64,000 bases of DNA, from positions 292,397-356,396 of the forward strand of contig NZ_SNXC01000013.1 of NCBI RefSeq assembly GCF_004362145.1, in the 5' to 3' direction. Positions 35,783-44,266 of the stretch are shown one piece after another. Source of the DNA: Marinomonas balearica (GTDB taxonomy: Bacteria > Pseudomonadota > Gammaproteobacteria > Pseudomonadales > Marinomonadaceae). The first letter of the stretch is position 1; each line of letters opens with the position of its first letter. A model generated the notes under the pieces. That model was given only the letters and a program-made list of their open reading frames with translations. It ran no database searches and was not told the origin of the DNA. The translations under genes and the position numbers were made by a program.

Positions 35783-36898
35783 TCAAATTTCATCGCCACC
35801 GTCTATGACACTGTCCCATCTGGATTTGATTATCCTAATCTTGCAATCCAGTTGAATGAAGCGCTCCACCAACTCAGGGTCAAAATGCATTCCTGCATTT
35901 TCCTGAATATATTCATAGGCATCTTCAATCGGCCACGAAGGCTTATACGCTCGTCGCATTGTTAACGAGTCAAACACATCCGCTAGCGCAACGATTCTTG
36001 CTGACATAGGAATGCTTTTTCCAACCAACCCTTTCGGGTAGCCCGTACCATCCCAACGCTCATGGTGGTTTAGCGCAATTTCACCCGCCATTTTGAAAAG
36101 TGGTGCACTGCTTCGATCCAAAATTCTATGACCAATCTCTGGATGTGTTTTCATCACCTCCCACTCATCAGCCGTCAGTTTTCGCGGTGCCGTTAATATC
36201 GAATCTGGTATCCCTATCTTACCCATATCATGCATAGGTGAAGCCAGCTTTAACATTTCAACACTGCTTTTTTCCCAACCAATATCTTCAGCTAACAGAG
36301 CTGAATATTCCGCCATTCTCCACATATGCTCTTCGGTATCGTGGTCTTTAAAGCTCGCGGCGTCGCTCAGCATTTTAACCGCCGATTCTAACGCTTCTTC
36401 TAGCTGCTCTGTCCGCTTTTCCAACATACAGCGGTCACGCTTATGCTGTTCAGCTAACGCTATGTGGAGGCGAACTCGCGATAATGTAATGTCCTTTGAA
36501 ATAGGTTTAGTTATAAAATCGACGGCGCCGACTTCAAACCCTTTTGCCTCATCTTCAGCCGAATTCATAGCGGTTACAAAAATCACTGGGATGCCGGAAT
36601 ACTTTGGATCAGATTTCAAATTGACACACAATTCGTAGCCGTTCATTTCCGGCATCATGATATCAAGTAAAATCAGATCGGGGTGTAATCGCTCTAATAC
36701 AGACAAAGCTATTTCAGCGCTTTTAGCAATGCTCACGTTATATTTAGGCGACAGAACCCCTCGCAATAAATCTATATTGCCAGGGGTATCATCAATGATT
36801 AAAACCGTTTTACGTTGCGCTTCAATACAGCTGTCAATATTTGGTTCCATATTTCTGTAATTATCCTTATTACTCATACCGAGGTTAGTGCTATTCAT
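35783..36898 (-). CDS. Response regulator with HD-GYP output domain
   Basis: A 371-residue two-component regulator and predicted cyclic-di-GMP phosphodiesterase. The receiver domain holds LIIDDTPGN (acidic pocket) and the phospho-acceptor Asp79 in LILLDIMMPEMNG. The output domain has the full HD-GYP set: SPMHDMGKIGIPD, HPEIGHRIL, and HHERWDGTGYPKGL. The start at 36898 is chosen because AGGTGA lies 7 bases upstream; it overlaps the stop of the histidine kinase gene by 8 bases, which indicates co-translation. It is the last gene of a three-gene signalling operon. Confidence 0.93.
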   Translation of the reverse strand: MNSTNLGMSNKDNYRNMEPNIDSCIEAQRKTVLIIDDTPGNIDLLRGVLSPKYNVSIAKSAEIALSVLERLHPDLILLDIMMPEMNGYELCVNLKSDPKYSGIPVIFVTAMNSAEDEAKGFEVGAVDFITKPISKDITLSRVRLHIALAEQHKRDRCMLEKRTEQLEEALESAVKMLSDAASFKDHDTEEHMWRMAEYSALLAEDIGWEKSSVEMLKLASPMHDMGKIGIPDSILTAPRKLTADEWEVMKTHPEIGHRILDRSSAPLFKMAGEIALNHHERWDGTGYPKGLVGKSIPMSARIVALADVFDSLTMRRAYKPSWPIEDAYEYIQENAGMHFDPELVERFIQLDCKIRIIKSRWDSVIDGGDEI

Positions 36899-39422
36899 GT
36901 GCTTCACCTATAGCGGTTAATATATGTTCTATGATGTCTTGCGCCTGCATATAATCGTATCGCTCTATATACGCTTTCGTTGTTTCCAACTCATCTTTAA
37001 AAAGCAGCGCTTCGGTCTCTAAGATCTTCACGATCAACTGGTCGACATCCGAACTCCCTTGAATCAGTAAAGTATGTAGTTGCCGTAATTGTTCGACCGT
37101 CGCTATGTCGCTTTCTAACGTTGAACGTGTTGCTTTTTCTGCATCGTGTTTGTGACTTTTTGCGCCAGATAACGCCTCTAAAAAACCATCCTCAGGTGAA
37201 ATGCCTTCGGTCAATGGATTTTCGAGCACAGGCGGCTCTGATAAAGAAGATGCAAGTGAAGCGCGGTGAATTAATTGAGGCTTTAGCCACTTATTGAGCA
37301 CCTCAACTAAAGCACGAGGTTTGAACGGTTTTGATAAATAATCTTGCATTCCTTCATTCAAAACCGAGGATTTATCGCTATCAATAACGTCGGCTGATAA
37401 CGCAATAATCGGCACTGTAGTCCCCATTGCTCGAATGGAACGAGTCGCTGTAACACCATCCATAATAGGCATCTGAATATCCATCAAGACAATATCAAAC
37501 GAGTGCTTTTCTAACGATTTTACCGCTTCCTCACCGTTGTCAACTAACGTCGCATTGATCCCAAGCTTCACCAATAACGCTTTGACAATTTCGGCGTTTA
37601 CGGGGTTGTCTTCCGCAACCAAAACCTTAGCCCCGATGAAGTCGGTGATGCTACCAAAGCCGGACACGTCGTTTTTTAAAATTTTGTTACTAACGCCCTC
37701 ACTACTATCACGCTCCCGGCTATCTGCCACGCTGTTGAAAATTGCTTTGGGGGTAATAAGAGTTTGAACACCACTGATATTAGGTATTTCGGTAAGGCTC
37801 GTTTTTGTAAACGACTCATCACAAAACACAACAGAAGCATTGGCTGGGAGAAGCGACTTATCCGACGAAGGTAATTGATCGTAGGTGGATGCGCTGATCA
37901 ACCAAACACTATTAGAAGACGTATTTTCATCCGCGGTGTGATATCGGGAATTTTCTATAAATGCATGTGCAGTTTTATCATGCTCTAACAACACAAACCG
38001 CAACTTTGAAACATAATAAAACTGAGGCACATTTGAAGCGATACGGTACGGAAGTTCTATAAAAAATACAGATCCGCTCCCCCGCTCACTCTTAAATGAA
38101 ATTCGCCCATCCATCAATTCAAGCAGCTTTTTACTAATACTTAAACCAAGGCCCGTGCCACCATATTTACGTGTTGTACTGGCATCGGCTTGGGTAAATC
38201 CATCAAAAATATCAACATGAGAATCAATACCAATACCGCTGTCTTCAACGCAAAATTGCAATTCGCCTTTGTGATTTTTTCGGACGCTTAAACAAACATA
38301 TCCCTTTTTGGTAAACTTAATAGCATTGCCCACTACATTCACCAAAACCTGCTGAATGCGAGTCACATCACCGTATAAAACATCCTCTAAATCAAAATCC
38401 CTTTGAATCATCAATAAGAGTTTTTTCTCTCTCGCCGCAGGTAAATTAACGTTATGAACGTACTCAAGAAGATCGTCTAATTGATATGAACTGGAAACGA
38501 TCTCTAATTTGCCCGATTCCGCTTTCGAGAAATCCAAAATATCATTGATCAATCGCAGTAAGTTATCGGCTGATTCATTTATCCGATTTAAATAGCGTCG
38601 TTGCTTTTGGTGTAATTCGGAATCCAATACCAAGTGAGTTAACCCAATGATTGCGTTCATTGGTGTTCGAATTTCATGACTCATTGTTGCCAGAAATTCG
38701 GATTTCGCTTTGGCTGCTGCTTCGGCTGCAATCGCGGTTTTTTCCAGATCGCTCGCCAATCGAACCATTCTCTGATTGTCTAAAATACTTGCTCTGATTA
38801 AATAAAGAAGCATGACTATGATCATCGTCATTGTGATGGTTAACAGCAAAACAAGAACGCCAAGTTTTCGATACAGAGACGCTTCAGCCAGTCTGTCGCT
38901 CGCAAGATCATTTGCTTTAAGTTGCAATCCACCCAAGGAGATTAATTTGGCGTATTTTGATATTTTCTTCGACTCGATCAGTATTTGGTTTATGTCTTTT
39001 TCATATACCTGTTCCTTGTATAGAAGGAGATCTACTCGATCAAATGACATTGTGATCGTACTTAAGTATTCATCGAAGTTTTCAATTCTTAAGCTAAACC
39101 CTTTGAGCTTTCCTCCCAGCAGAGCATTAACGCGACTGTATAAAATATCAAATCGCCCTTTCGCATTTGATAATTGATCCTGCGCAATCGCCTCACTAGA
39201 AAAGTTAGAATTCGCTAACAAGTCAACCTGAGCAGAAAATCGGTGCGACTCCAGCTCAAGTTGATGCATTGCCCACACTGTATCTTCCTGAGCCCGAGTG
39301 GCAATCTCATCGCCGGTTCGATGAGTTTCAAAATACAAATAGACAGCGCCCCCGAGAAAAGAGACAGCGCTGAAGGCAAGCAGTGCAAGAAAGAACCGAG
39401 CCTTCGTCGCTATGATTGTCAT
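36891..39422 (-). CDS. Hybrid sensor histidine kinase
   Basis: An 843-residue inner-membrane kinase. Two membrane segments (about residues 10-30 and 185-210) bracket a helical periplasmic region of the four-helix type without a recognisable ligand domain. Then come HisKA with the phospho-acceptor in MSHEIRTPMNA (His249), the ATPase domain (GNAIKFTKKG; EDSGIGID; GGTGLGLSISKKL), an inactive-looking receiver-like linker, and a receiver with DIVLMDIQMPIMDG (Asp near residue 647). The C-terminal 110 residues are helical but lack an Hpt motif. The receiver of the adjacent HD-GYP protein is the likely final target. Confidence 0.93.
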   Translation of the reverse strand: MTIIATKARFFLALLAFSAVSFLGGAVYLYFETHRTGDEIATRAQEDTVWAMHQLELESHRFSAQVDLLANSNFSSEAIAQDQLSNAKGRFDILYSRVNALLGGKLKGFSLRIENFDEYLSTITMSFDRVDLLLYKEQVYEKDINQILIESKKISKYAKLISLGGLQLKANDLASDRLAEASLYRKLGVLVLLLTITMTMIIVMLLYLIRASILDNQRMVRLASDLEKTAIAAEAAAKAKSEFLATMSHEIRTPMNAIIGLTHLVLDSELHQKQRRYLNRINESADNLLRLINDILDFSKAESGKLEIVSSSYQLDDLLEYVHNVNLPAAREKKLLLMIQRDFDLEDVLYGDVTRIQQVLVNVVGNAIKFTKKGYVCLSVRKNHKGELQFCVEDSGIGIDSHVDIFDGFTQADASTTRKYGGTGLGLSISKKLLELMDGRISFKSERGSGSVFFIELPYRIASNVPQFYYVSKLRFVLLEHDKTAHAFIENSRYHTADENTSSNSVWLISASTYDQLPSSDKSLLPANASVVFCDESFTKTSLTEIPNISGVQTLITPKAIFNSVADSRERDSSEGVSNKILKNDVSGFGSITDFIGAKVLVAEDNPVNAEIVKALLVKLGINATLVDNGEEAVKSLEKHSFDIVLMDIQMPIMDGVTATRSIRAMGTTVPIIALSADVIDSDKSSVLNEGMQDYLSKPFKPRALVEVLNKWLKPQLIHRASLASSLSEPPVLENPLTEGISPEDGFLEALSGAKSHKHDAEKATRSTLESDIATVEQLRQLHTLLIQGSSDVDQLIVKILETEALLFKDELETTKAYIERYDYMQAQDIIEHILTAIGEAHE

Positions 39423-39439
39423 AGGATGCGTAACGTATG

Positions 39440-39946
39440 TTAATCGACGCGAATCGACTTAACTTGCCAAACAGATCGATTCTGAATGACTTCATTGTTG
39501 AGTGAAGGGTCGTCGTCAAAAGGGTAAATAACAAAAATTGGCCCTTTATCTCGAACACTTAGCATTTCCCCATCACTCATCAGAGCTAACAGTACATTGT
39601 GTTTTTCTGCATCGGCAACTGGAACAATGGCACTGTAGTCATTGAGAGCCGTTACCACCATATCGTTACCGGAGGCACCCACCGCATCTAGAATCGCTTT
39701 TAAACGCGGCCCTGTATAGGTGTTTATTCCGTCTGTCCATGGGGTATTGGTTACCTGATCTTCAAATCCAATTTCGCGCAACATATCGAGATCAAACTCA
39801 GCACTGGTAGGTGTGTTTTTTTCCGAGATGTTTCCTGTTATCGTCAACAGAACTTTACCTTCCGGCGTATCCAATGCAAAAGCATTCATTGAGATGACCG
39901 CTGAAAACACAGAAAGATACGTTAGTTTTCGAATAAGCTTCCGCAT
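39440..39946 (-). CDS. Periplasmic molybdopterin-binding-fold protein
   Basis: A 168-residue exported protein with a signal peptide (LTYLSVFSAVISMNAFA). The rest resembles the sulfite-oxidase-type oxidoreductase molybdopterin-binding fold seen in small periplasmic proteins: AEFDLDMLREIGFE, NTPWTDGINTYTGPRLKAILDAVGA, ALNDYSAIVPVADAEK and GPIFVIYPFDDDP. It lacks the cysteine that would bind Mo in true enzymes, so it may be a sensor or ligand-binding partner. ATG at 39946 with AGGAG 8 bases upstream is preferred to an in-frame start 18 bases earlier. It is the first gene of the operon with the hybrid kinase and HD-GYP regulator. Confidence 0.72.
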   Translation of the reverse strand: MRKLIRKLTYLSVFSAVISMNAFALDTPEGKVLLTITGNISEKNTPTSAEFDLDMLREIGFEDQVTNTPWTDGINTYTGPRLKAILDAVGASGNDMVVTALNDYSAIVPVADAEKHNVLLALMSDGEMLSVRDKGPIFVIYPFDDDPSLNNEVIQNRSVWQVKSIRVD

Positions 39947-40135
39947 TACAAGCACTCCTTTCATTAATGAATAATATCGATTAAATCAAACGACGTTCTT
40001 TATCATTATAGAAATGCATTAGAATAAAACAGGTTCAATTAACGAAATGAAACCTTTTGATACCGAACAAACATAATTGAGCGCTCAGAGGTAACGTACG
40101 CTTACGTCTACTGATGGCGAGAGAATCGCACAGAC

Positions 40136-41041
40136 TCATGGCAAACGCTCACCGCGTGAAGCTTCCCAGATATCAAACCAATGATCATCAGACATTGCCA
40201 CGTTCAAAGCGCCAACTGCGGACGATAATCTATCGACTTTTCCTGACCCCAATATTGGGCAGATTCTTGAAGGATGTTTTAGTAACCATGCAAGGGCAAC
40301 TTGATCCATAGAAACATTCAGTTCATTTGCAATGCTCTGAATAATCTGACGAACATTACAAAGACGTTTTGATGATTGATCCTCACCAAAAAGCGCACCT
40401 CCTCCTAATGGAGACCATGCCATCGGGGTTACAGCATGCTGTTGCAAATGATTCAACATATCGTCTTCTATGTGCTTTGGCTCCAGCACTGATAATTCAA
40501 TTTGATTAACAATAAGAGGTGTTTCCAGCCTCGACTGAAGCAAATCAAATTGCGCTGGAGAGAAGTTTGAAACGCCAAAATGTTTCACTTTTCCAAGCGT
40601 AAACAGATGCTCAAACGCATCAGCAACACCATCAGGGTCCATCAAGGGGCTTGGACGATGCAACAAAAGGAGGTCAAGATAGTCTGTCTTTAAATTTGCT
40701 AGCGATTGTTCTGCGGAGCGAATAATGTGCTCAGCGGTGTGATCGTAACGATACCGAACAACATCAGGTCGTTGCTCGCAAGGTAAATGAATACCGCACT
40801 TAGTGATCAACTGCATCGATTTTCTCAAATCAGGCTTGATTGCCAGCGCATCACCAAATAAAGATTCACAACGATAATCCCCATAAATATCAGCGTGATC
40901 GAATGTTGTAACACCTAGATCGATTGATTGCTCAATAAAGCGAAGCCGCTCTTGAGGATTAAATCCCCATTCGTTCATTCGCCAAAATCCTTGAGACAAC
41001 CTGGACCCTTCGAACCCTAATGGGTGATACTGATGTTTCAC
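40136..41041 (-). CDS. Aldo/keto reductase (YdhF-like)
   Basis: A 301-residue NADPH-dependent TIM-barrel oxidoreductase. The AKR catalytic set is visible: DHADIYGDY with Asp and Tyr (about residues 48-56), Lys in LITKCG (about 81), and LDLLLLHRPSPLMDP (His about 129). FGVSNFSPAQFDLLQ and GSGKVDRL are the NADP-binding region. The GTG at 41041 follows AGAGGA by 6 bases; the ATG 18 bases upstream overlaps that ribosome site and is less likely. Substrate unknown. It is divergent from aroA. Confidence 0.92.
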   Translation of the reverse strand: MKHQYHPLGFEGSRLSQGFWRMNEWGFNPQERLRFIEQSIDLGVTTFDHADIYGDYRCESLFGDALAIKPDLRKSMQLITKCGIHLPCEQRPDVVRYRYDHTAEHIIRSAEQSLANLKTDYLDLLLLHRPSPLMDPDGVADAFEHLFTLGKVKHFGVSNFSPAQFDLLQSRLETPLIVNQIELSVLEPKHIEDDMLNHLQQHAVTPMAWSPLGGGALFGEDQSSKRLCNVRQIIQSIANELNVSMDQVALAWLLKHPSRICPILGSGKVDRLSSAVGALNVAMSDDHWFDIWEASRGERLP

Positions 41042-41238
41042 TTTGTATCCTCTACACATAAATATGGAAGCAATTCACTGGATTATAACGCGTCAATACG
41101 TATACACTATACGGCCTAAAAAAACCGGGCTCGTATTGTAACCTATAAACGATAGGTGCTATTGAAAAGAGCTTTGGCAATAAAAAACACAATGCGGTAT
41201 ACCGCAGCTCACATGCATACGACGACACAGGAACTTTG

Positions 41239-42516
41239 ATGGAAAGTTTAACGCTTGGCCCCCTATCTTCGGCAACTGGAGAAATCCAGATTCCAGGGTC
41301 GAAAAGTCTTTCAAACCGAATCCTTTTATTAGCAACACTTGCTAAAGGCACAACCAAAATCACGAACCTTCTCGACAGTGACGATATCCGCCATATGTTG
41401 AATGCTCTAAAGCTTATGGGCGTGCAGTATACGTTAGAAGACGAAGGTCGCACGTGTATTTTAGAAGGTTTAGGTGGCCCAATTAACGCCGAACAAGCGG
41501 ATCTATTTTTAGGCAATGCCGGCACAGCAATGCGTCCTTTAGCGGCAGCATTATGCTTAGGCAACGGGGAGTTCCTGTTGCACGGCGAGCCGCGAATGCA
41601 CGAACGCCCAATCGGAGATTTGATCGACGCCCTTAAAACATTGGGTGTGGATGTCGACTATCAGGGAGAAGCAGGCTACCCACCGTTGAAAATAAAGGCA
41701 GCAGGCCTCAACGGCGGCGAAGTGTCCATCAAAGGAAACATTTCTAGCCAATTCCTAACGGCGCTACTTATGAGCGCACCGCTTGCACAAGGCGACCTAA
41801 CCATTCACGTAGACGGTGAATTAGTTTCCAAACCCTACATTGATATTACCTTACACGTAATGAAGCAATTTGGTATCGACGTTGAAAACCGTGATTACCA
41901 AGCATTCGTTGTGAAAGGACAGCAAACTTACGTCAGCCCCGGTGAAATAATGGTAGAAGGCGATGCATCCTCAGCTTCGTACTTTCTAGCAGCGGCTGCC
42001 ATTGCTGGCGGTAAAATCAAAGTTCATGGCGTGGGTTCAGACAGCGTTCAAGGTGACGTAAAATTCGCTGAAGCGCTGGCGGCAATGGGTGCGAAAATAA
42101 CCTATGGCCCAACGTGGATAGAATCTGAACGAGGCGAACTTAAAGGCATCGACATGGATATGAACCATATTCCCGATGCTGCAATGACGATTGCGACCAC
42201 TGCCCTTTTTGCAGAAGGTACAACTACGATCCGCAATATATACAACTGGCGAGTAAAAGAAACAGATCGATTAAACGCCATGGCGACAGAGCTTAAAAAG
42301 CTTGGAGCAGAAGTAATAGAAGGCAACGACTACATTACTGTCACTCCGGTACCTGAGTTAAAACACGCAGCGATCGATACCTATAACGACCACCGTATTG
42401 CAATGTGTTTTTCATTGATTGCTTTCTCGAATACCAAAGTCACAATCAACGATCCGGGCTGTACGTCTAAAACTTTCCCAACTTACTTTGATTGGTTCGC
42501 TCAAGTCACTCAGTAG
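41239..42516 (+). CDS. aroA: 3-phosphoshikimate 1-carboxyvinyltransferase (EPSP synthase)
   Basis: The sixth step of the shikimate pathway, joining phosphoenolpyruvate to shikimate-3-phosphate. The 425 residues carry [17 protein letters not shown] (phosphate-binding Lys near residue 21), [11 protein letters not shown] (about 93-103), [15 protein letters not shown], the [16 protein letters not shown] stretch and the C-terminal [11 protein letters not shown] and [10 protein letters not shown]. The ATG at 41239 has AGGA upstream. It is a single gene; the usual partners (serC, hisC, tyrA, cmk) are not adjacent on either side. Confidence 0.98.
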   Translation: MESLTLGPLSSATGEIQIPGSKSLSNRILLLATLAKGTTKITNLLDSDDIRHMLNALKLMGVQYTLEDEGRTCILEGLGGPINAEQADLFLGNAGTAMRPLAAALCLGNGEFLLHGEPRMHERPIGDLIDALKTLGVDVDYQGEAGYPPLKIKAAGLNGGEVSIKGNISSQFLTALLMSAPLAQGDLTIHVDGELVSKPYIDITLHVMKQFGIDVENRDYQAFVVKGQQTYVSPGEIMVEGDASSASYFLAAAAIAGGKIKVHGVGSDSVQGDVKFAEALAAMGAKITYGPTWIESERGELKGIDMDMNHIPDAAMTIATTALFAEGTTTIRNIYNWRVKETDRLNAMATELKKLGAEVIEGNDYITVTPVPELKHAAIDTYNDHRIAMCFSLIAFSNTKVTINDPGCTSKTFPTYFDWFAQVTQ

Positions 42517-42527
42517 TTAGACCGATC

Positions 42528-42571
42528 TAGCACGTTCCGCCTCAACGAAAATATCGAAGCGGCGCGTGCTA
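42528..42571. terminator. Inverted repeat after aroA
   Basis: TAGCACG (42528-42534) pairs with CGTGCTA (42565-42571), with CCGC/GCGG able to extend the stem inside. It begins 12 bases after the aroA stop. There is no clear U-tract. Confidence 0.4.
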
Positions 42572-42583
42572 ATCGTATCTTCA

Positions 42584-42760
42584 TTACCTAACCGCCTCAT
42601 CCCAATCTTTCCACACAACCTCTTTACCTTGCTGACGAATCATATTGGCAACGTCCTTTATCGACTGAGTATCACAAATTTCAAATTGCTCAAGCGCCGC
42701 TTTTTAATCCTCTGCGTAGCCACCGGGCTGAGTTAAACTTAGAAAATGCTTGTCGGGAGA
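42584..42760 (-). pseudogene. Decayed reading frame downstream of the TPP riboswitch
   Basis: On the minus strand a frame reads SPDKHFLSLTQPGGYAED, meets an in-frame TAA (42704-42706), and continues KAALEQFEICDTQSIKDVANMI and so on, ending WKDWDEAVR before TAA at 42584-42586. The conserved-looking composition on both sides of the stop suggests a gene C-terminus that has lost its start and gained a stop. I cannot name the family, and it is not obviously a thiamine gene. Confidence 0.5.
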
Positions 42761-42845
42761 TTACCTTCAACAAAATATGAGCTTACTCATACGTAAAAGG
42801 TAACTGTATTAGATTAATTTGAAGGGGCAATGAGCAGACGTAAAT

Positions 42846-42893
42846 CAAAAAGAGAGACGGCGCAGCAAACACAATCACAAATACATTTGCTGC
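42846..42893 (-). terminator. Terminator-like hairpin after the TPP aptamer
   Basis: On the minus strand GCAGCAAA (42886-42893) pairs with TTTGCTGC (42862-42869), followed by GCCGTCTCTCTTTTT. It starts 22 bases after the aptamer, where a transcription-terminating expression platform would sit. Confidence 0.6.
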
Positions 42894-42914
42894 AGAATAA
42901 AGAAAGTAATTTTT

Positions 42915-43004
42915 CTTGTTCCCTACGCAGGCGGTTAAGCCTGATCAGGTTCCGCGGATCCCGCACTTAATTATGCGATCTCAGCCAAATGGCACTCCGA
43001 CAAG
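42915..43004 (-). promoter_or_regulatory. TPP riboswitch (THI element)
   Basis: The minus strand contains the conserved order of the thiamine-pyrophosphate aptamer: CGGAGTGCC, then GGCTGAGA, a variable arm (TCGCATAATTAAGTGCGGGA), GAACCTGATC, AGGCTTAACCGCCTG and CGTAGGGAA. Terminal CTTGT and ACAAG form helix P1. This element normally represses thiamine synthesis or transport genes when TPP is plentiful. The downstream DNA holds a terminator-like hairpin and only a broken reading frame. Confidence 0.93.
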
Positions 43005-43368
43005 TTTTTTTATATGAACAAATTGCGATCTGAGTGTAGAGCGAAAAGAAATAACCGTGTGTTTAGAATAAGTGCCTGATTCAATGTATAGATTGTAAAT
43101 GTTCGCTAGGTGCTTCCCCTCTCCTCATAGGGAAATTTCATCCTTTCGATCAAGCTTTTTCGCCCTATCTCAAAAATGACATGCTCTTTCCGAATGAACA
43201 AAACTCACTTTATCTTTTAGTCTATTCTGACTGCGAAGAATGTATGAGTATCAGGCGGATAGAAAATGAATGGAGTGCCAATGAACCTAAAGCCCCCTTT
43301 TTTAGCGCCCGTTCCAACTCATTGAAACCAATAAATTTTGTTTGGACTCAGAAAAAAGGGGGCTTCAA
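43005..43368. other. Gene-free region with one long-arm inverted repeat
   Basis: Between the TPP riboswitch and rsmI I see no supported gene; a 75-codon plus-strand frame at 43181 overlaps the rsmI end and looks random. AGCCCCCTTTTTT (43291-43303) and AAAAAAGGGGGCT (43352-43364) are perfect 13-base arms separated by 48 bases, just past the rsmI stop, and could form its terminator. Confidence 0.55.
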
Positions 43369-44232
43369 TCAGTCGTTTTTACTCTTTTCCAAAGCGAGCT
43401 TGTAGACTTGGTTTTTCTTTAGATCAAGAAATTTAGCCACAATTTCAGAGGCTTTCTTAACAGAGACTTCGGGAAGTAGTAAATCCAGCATCTCGTTGGC
43501 TTTCGCTTCCTCTTCATTAACGTCTTCTTTTTTCAGAGACGCCATGACGACAAACTCACCGCGAGTTTGGTTGGAATCTAGAGCAAATACATCCAGTATC
43601 TGAGAAGGCGTTCCATGAAGGAAGGTTTCAAAGGTTTTGGTCAGTTCGCGTGCTAACGACAAAGTGACTTGATCACCGTGAACTTCATTGATGTCTTTTA
43701 CTGAATCGATGATTCTATGTGTCGATTCGTAGAATACAACCGTACCCGCAACATTCGCCCAATTTGCCACGATGTCTTTTCGGGCTTTAGATTTCGCTGG
43801 TAGAAAGCCCAAAAAAGAAAACTGATCGGTGGGCAAACCTGACGCACACAACGCCGTAATTAACGCACTTGGGCCAGGTACAGGAACAACAGGATAGTTG
43901 GCCTCTCGCAGTCCATTTACTACGTGATAACCAGGATCGGATATTAATGGCGTGCCCGCATCTGAAACGAGGGCAACATTTTTGCCATCATCAAGCAGAC
44001 TCTTTATATAATCGACTTTGTCACGTTCATTGTGATCGTGAACCGAGAACAACTTGGTTTCGATGCCAAAATGATTCAGCAGTTTCTTACTATGACGCGT
44101 ATCTTCCGCTGCGATGTAGTCCGAACTTTCTAAAATCTTTAACGCACGTGCGGTAATATCGTCTAAATTACCTATGGGTGTCGCTACGATGTAAAAGCTT
44201 CCTCTCACATCAGGCGTGGTCTGTGTTACCAT
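43369..44232 (-). CDS. rsmI: 16S rRNA (cytidine(1402)-2'-O)-methyltransferase
   Basis: This enzyme methylates the ribose of C1402 in the decoding centre. Family motifs are plain: FYIVATPIGNLDDITARALKIL (about residues 13-34), AEDTRHSKKLLNHF, LVSDAGTPLISDPGY (about 87-101) and PVPGPSALITAL. The ATG at 44232 follows AGAGG by 5 bases; a start 18 bases upstream is less likely. It is divergent from lpoA with a 34-base gap, the usual rsmI/lpoA arrangement. Confidence 0.97.
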   Translation of the reverse strand: MVTQTTPDVRGSFYIVATPIGNLDDITARALKILESSDYIAAEDTRHSKKLLNHFGIETKLFSVHDHNERDKVDYIKSLLDDGKNVALVSDAGTPLISDPGYHVVNGLREANYPVVPVPGPSALITALCASGLPTDQFSFLGFLPAKSKARKDIVANWANVAGTVVFYESTHRIIDSVKDINEVHGDQVTLSLARELTKTFETFLHGTPSQILDVFALDSNQTRGEFVVMASLKKEDVNEEEAKANEMLDLLLPEVSVKKASEIVAKFLDLKKNQVYKLALEKSKND

Positions 44233-44266
44233 GTTACCTCTTTGAAACAACTGAAGTATTGAGCTT

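Noticed and set aside
43181..43405. Plus-strand frame of 74 codons
   Set aside because: No ribosome site, no family pattern, and its end overlaps rsmI and one arm of the inverted repeat.
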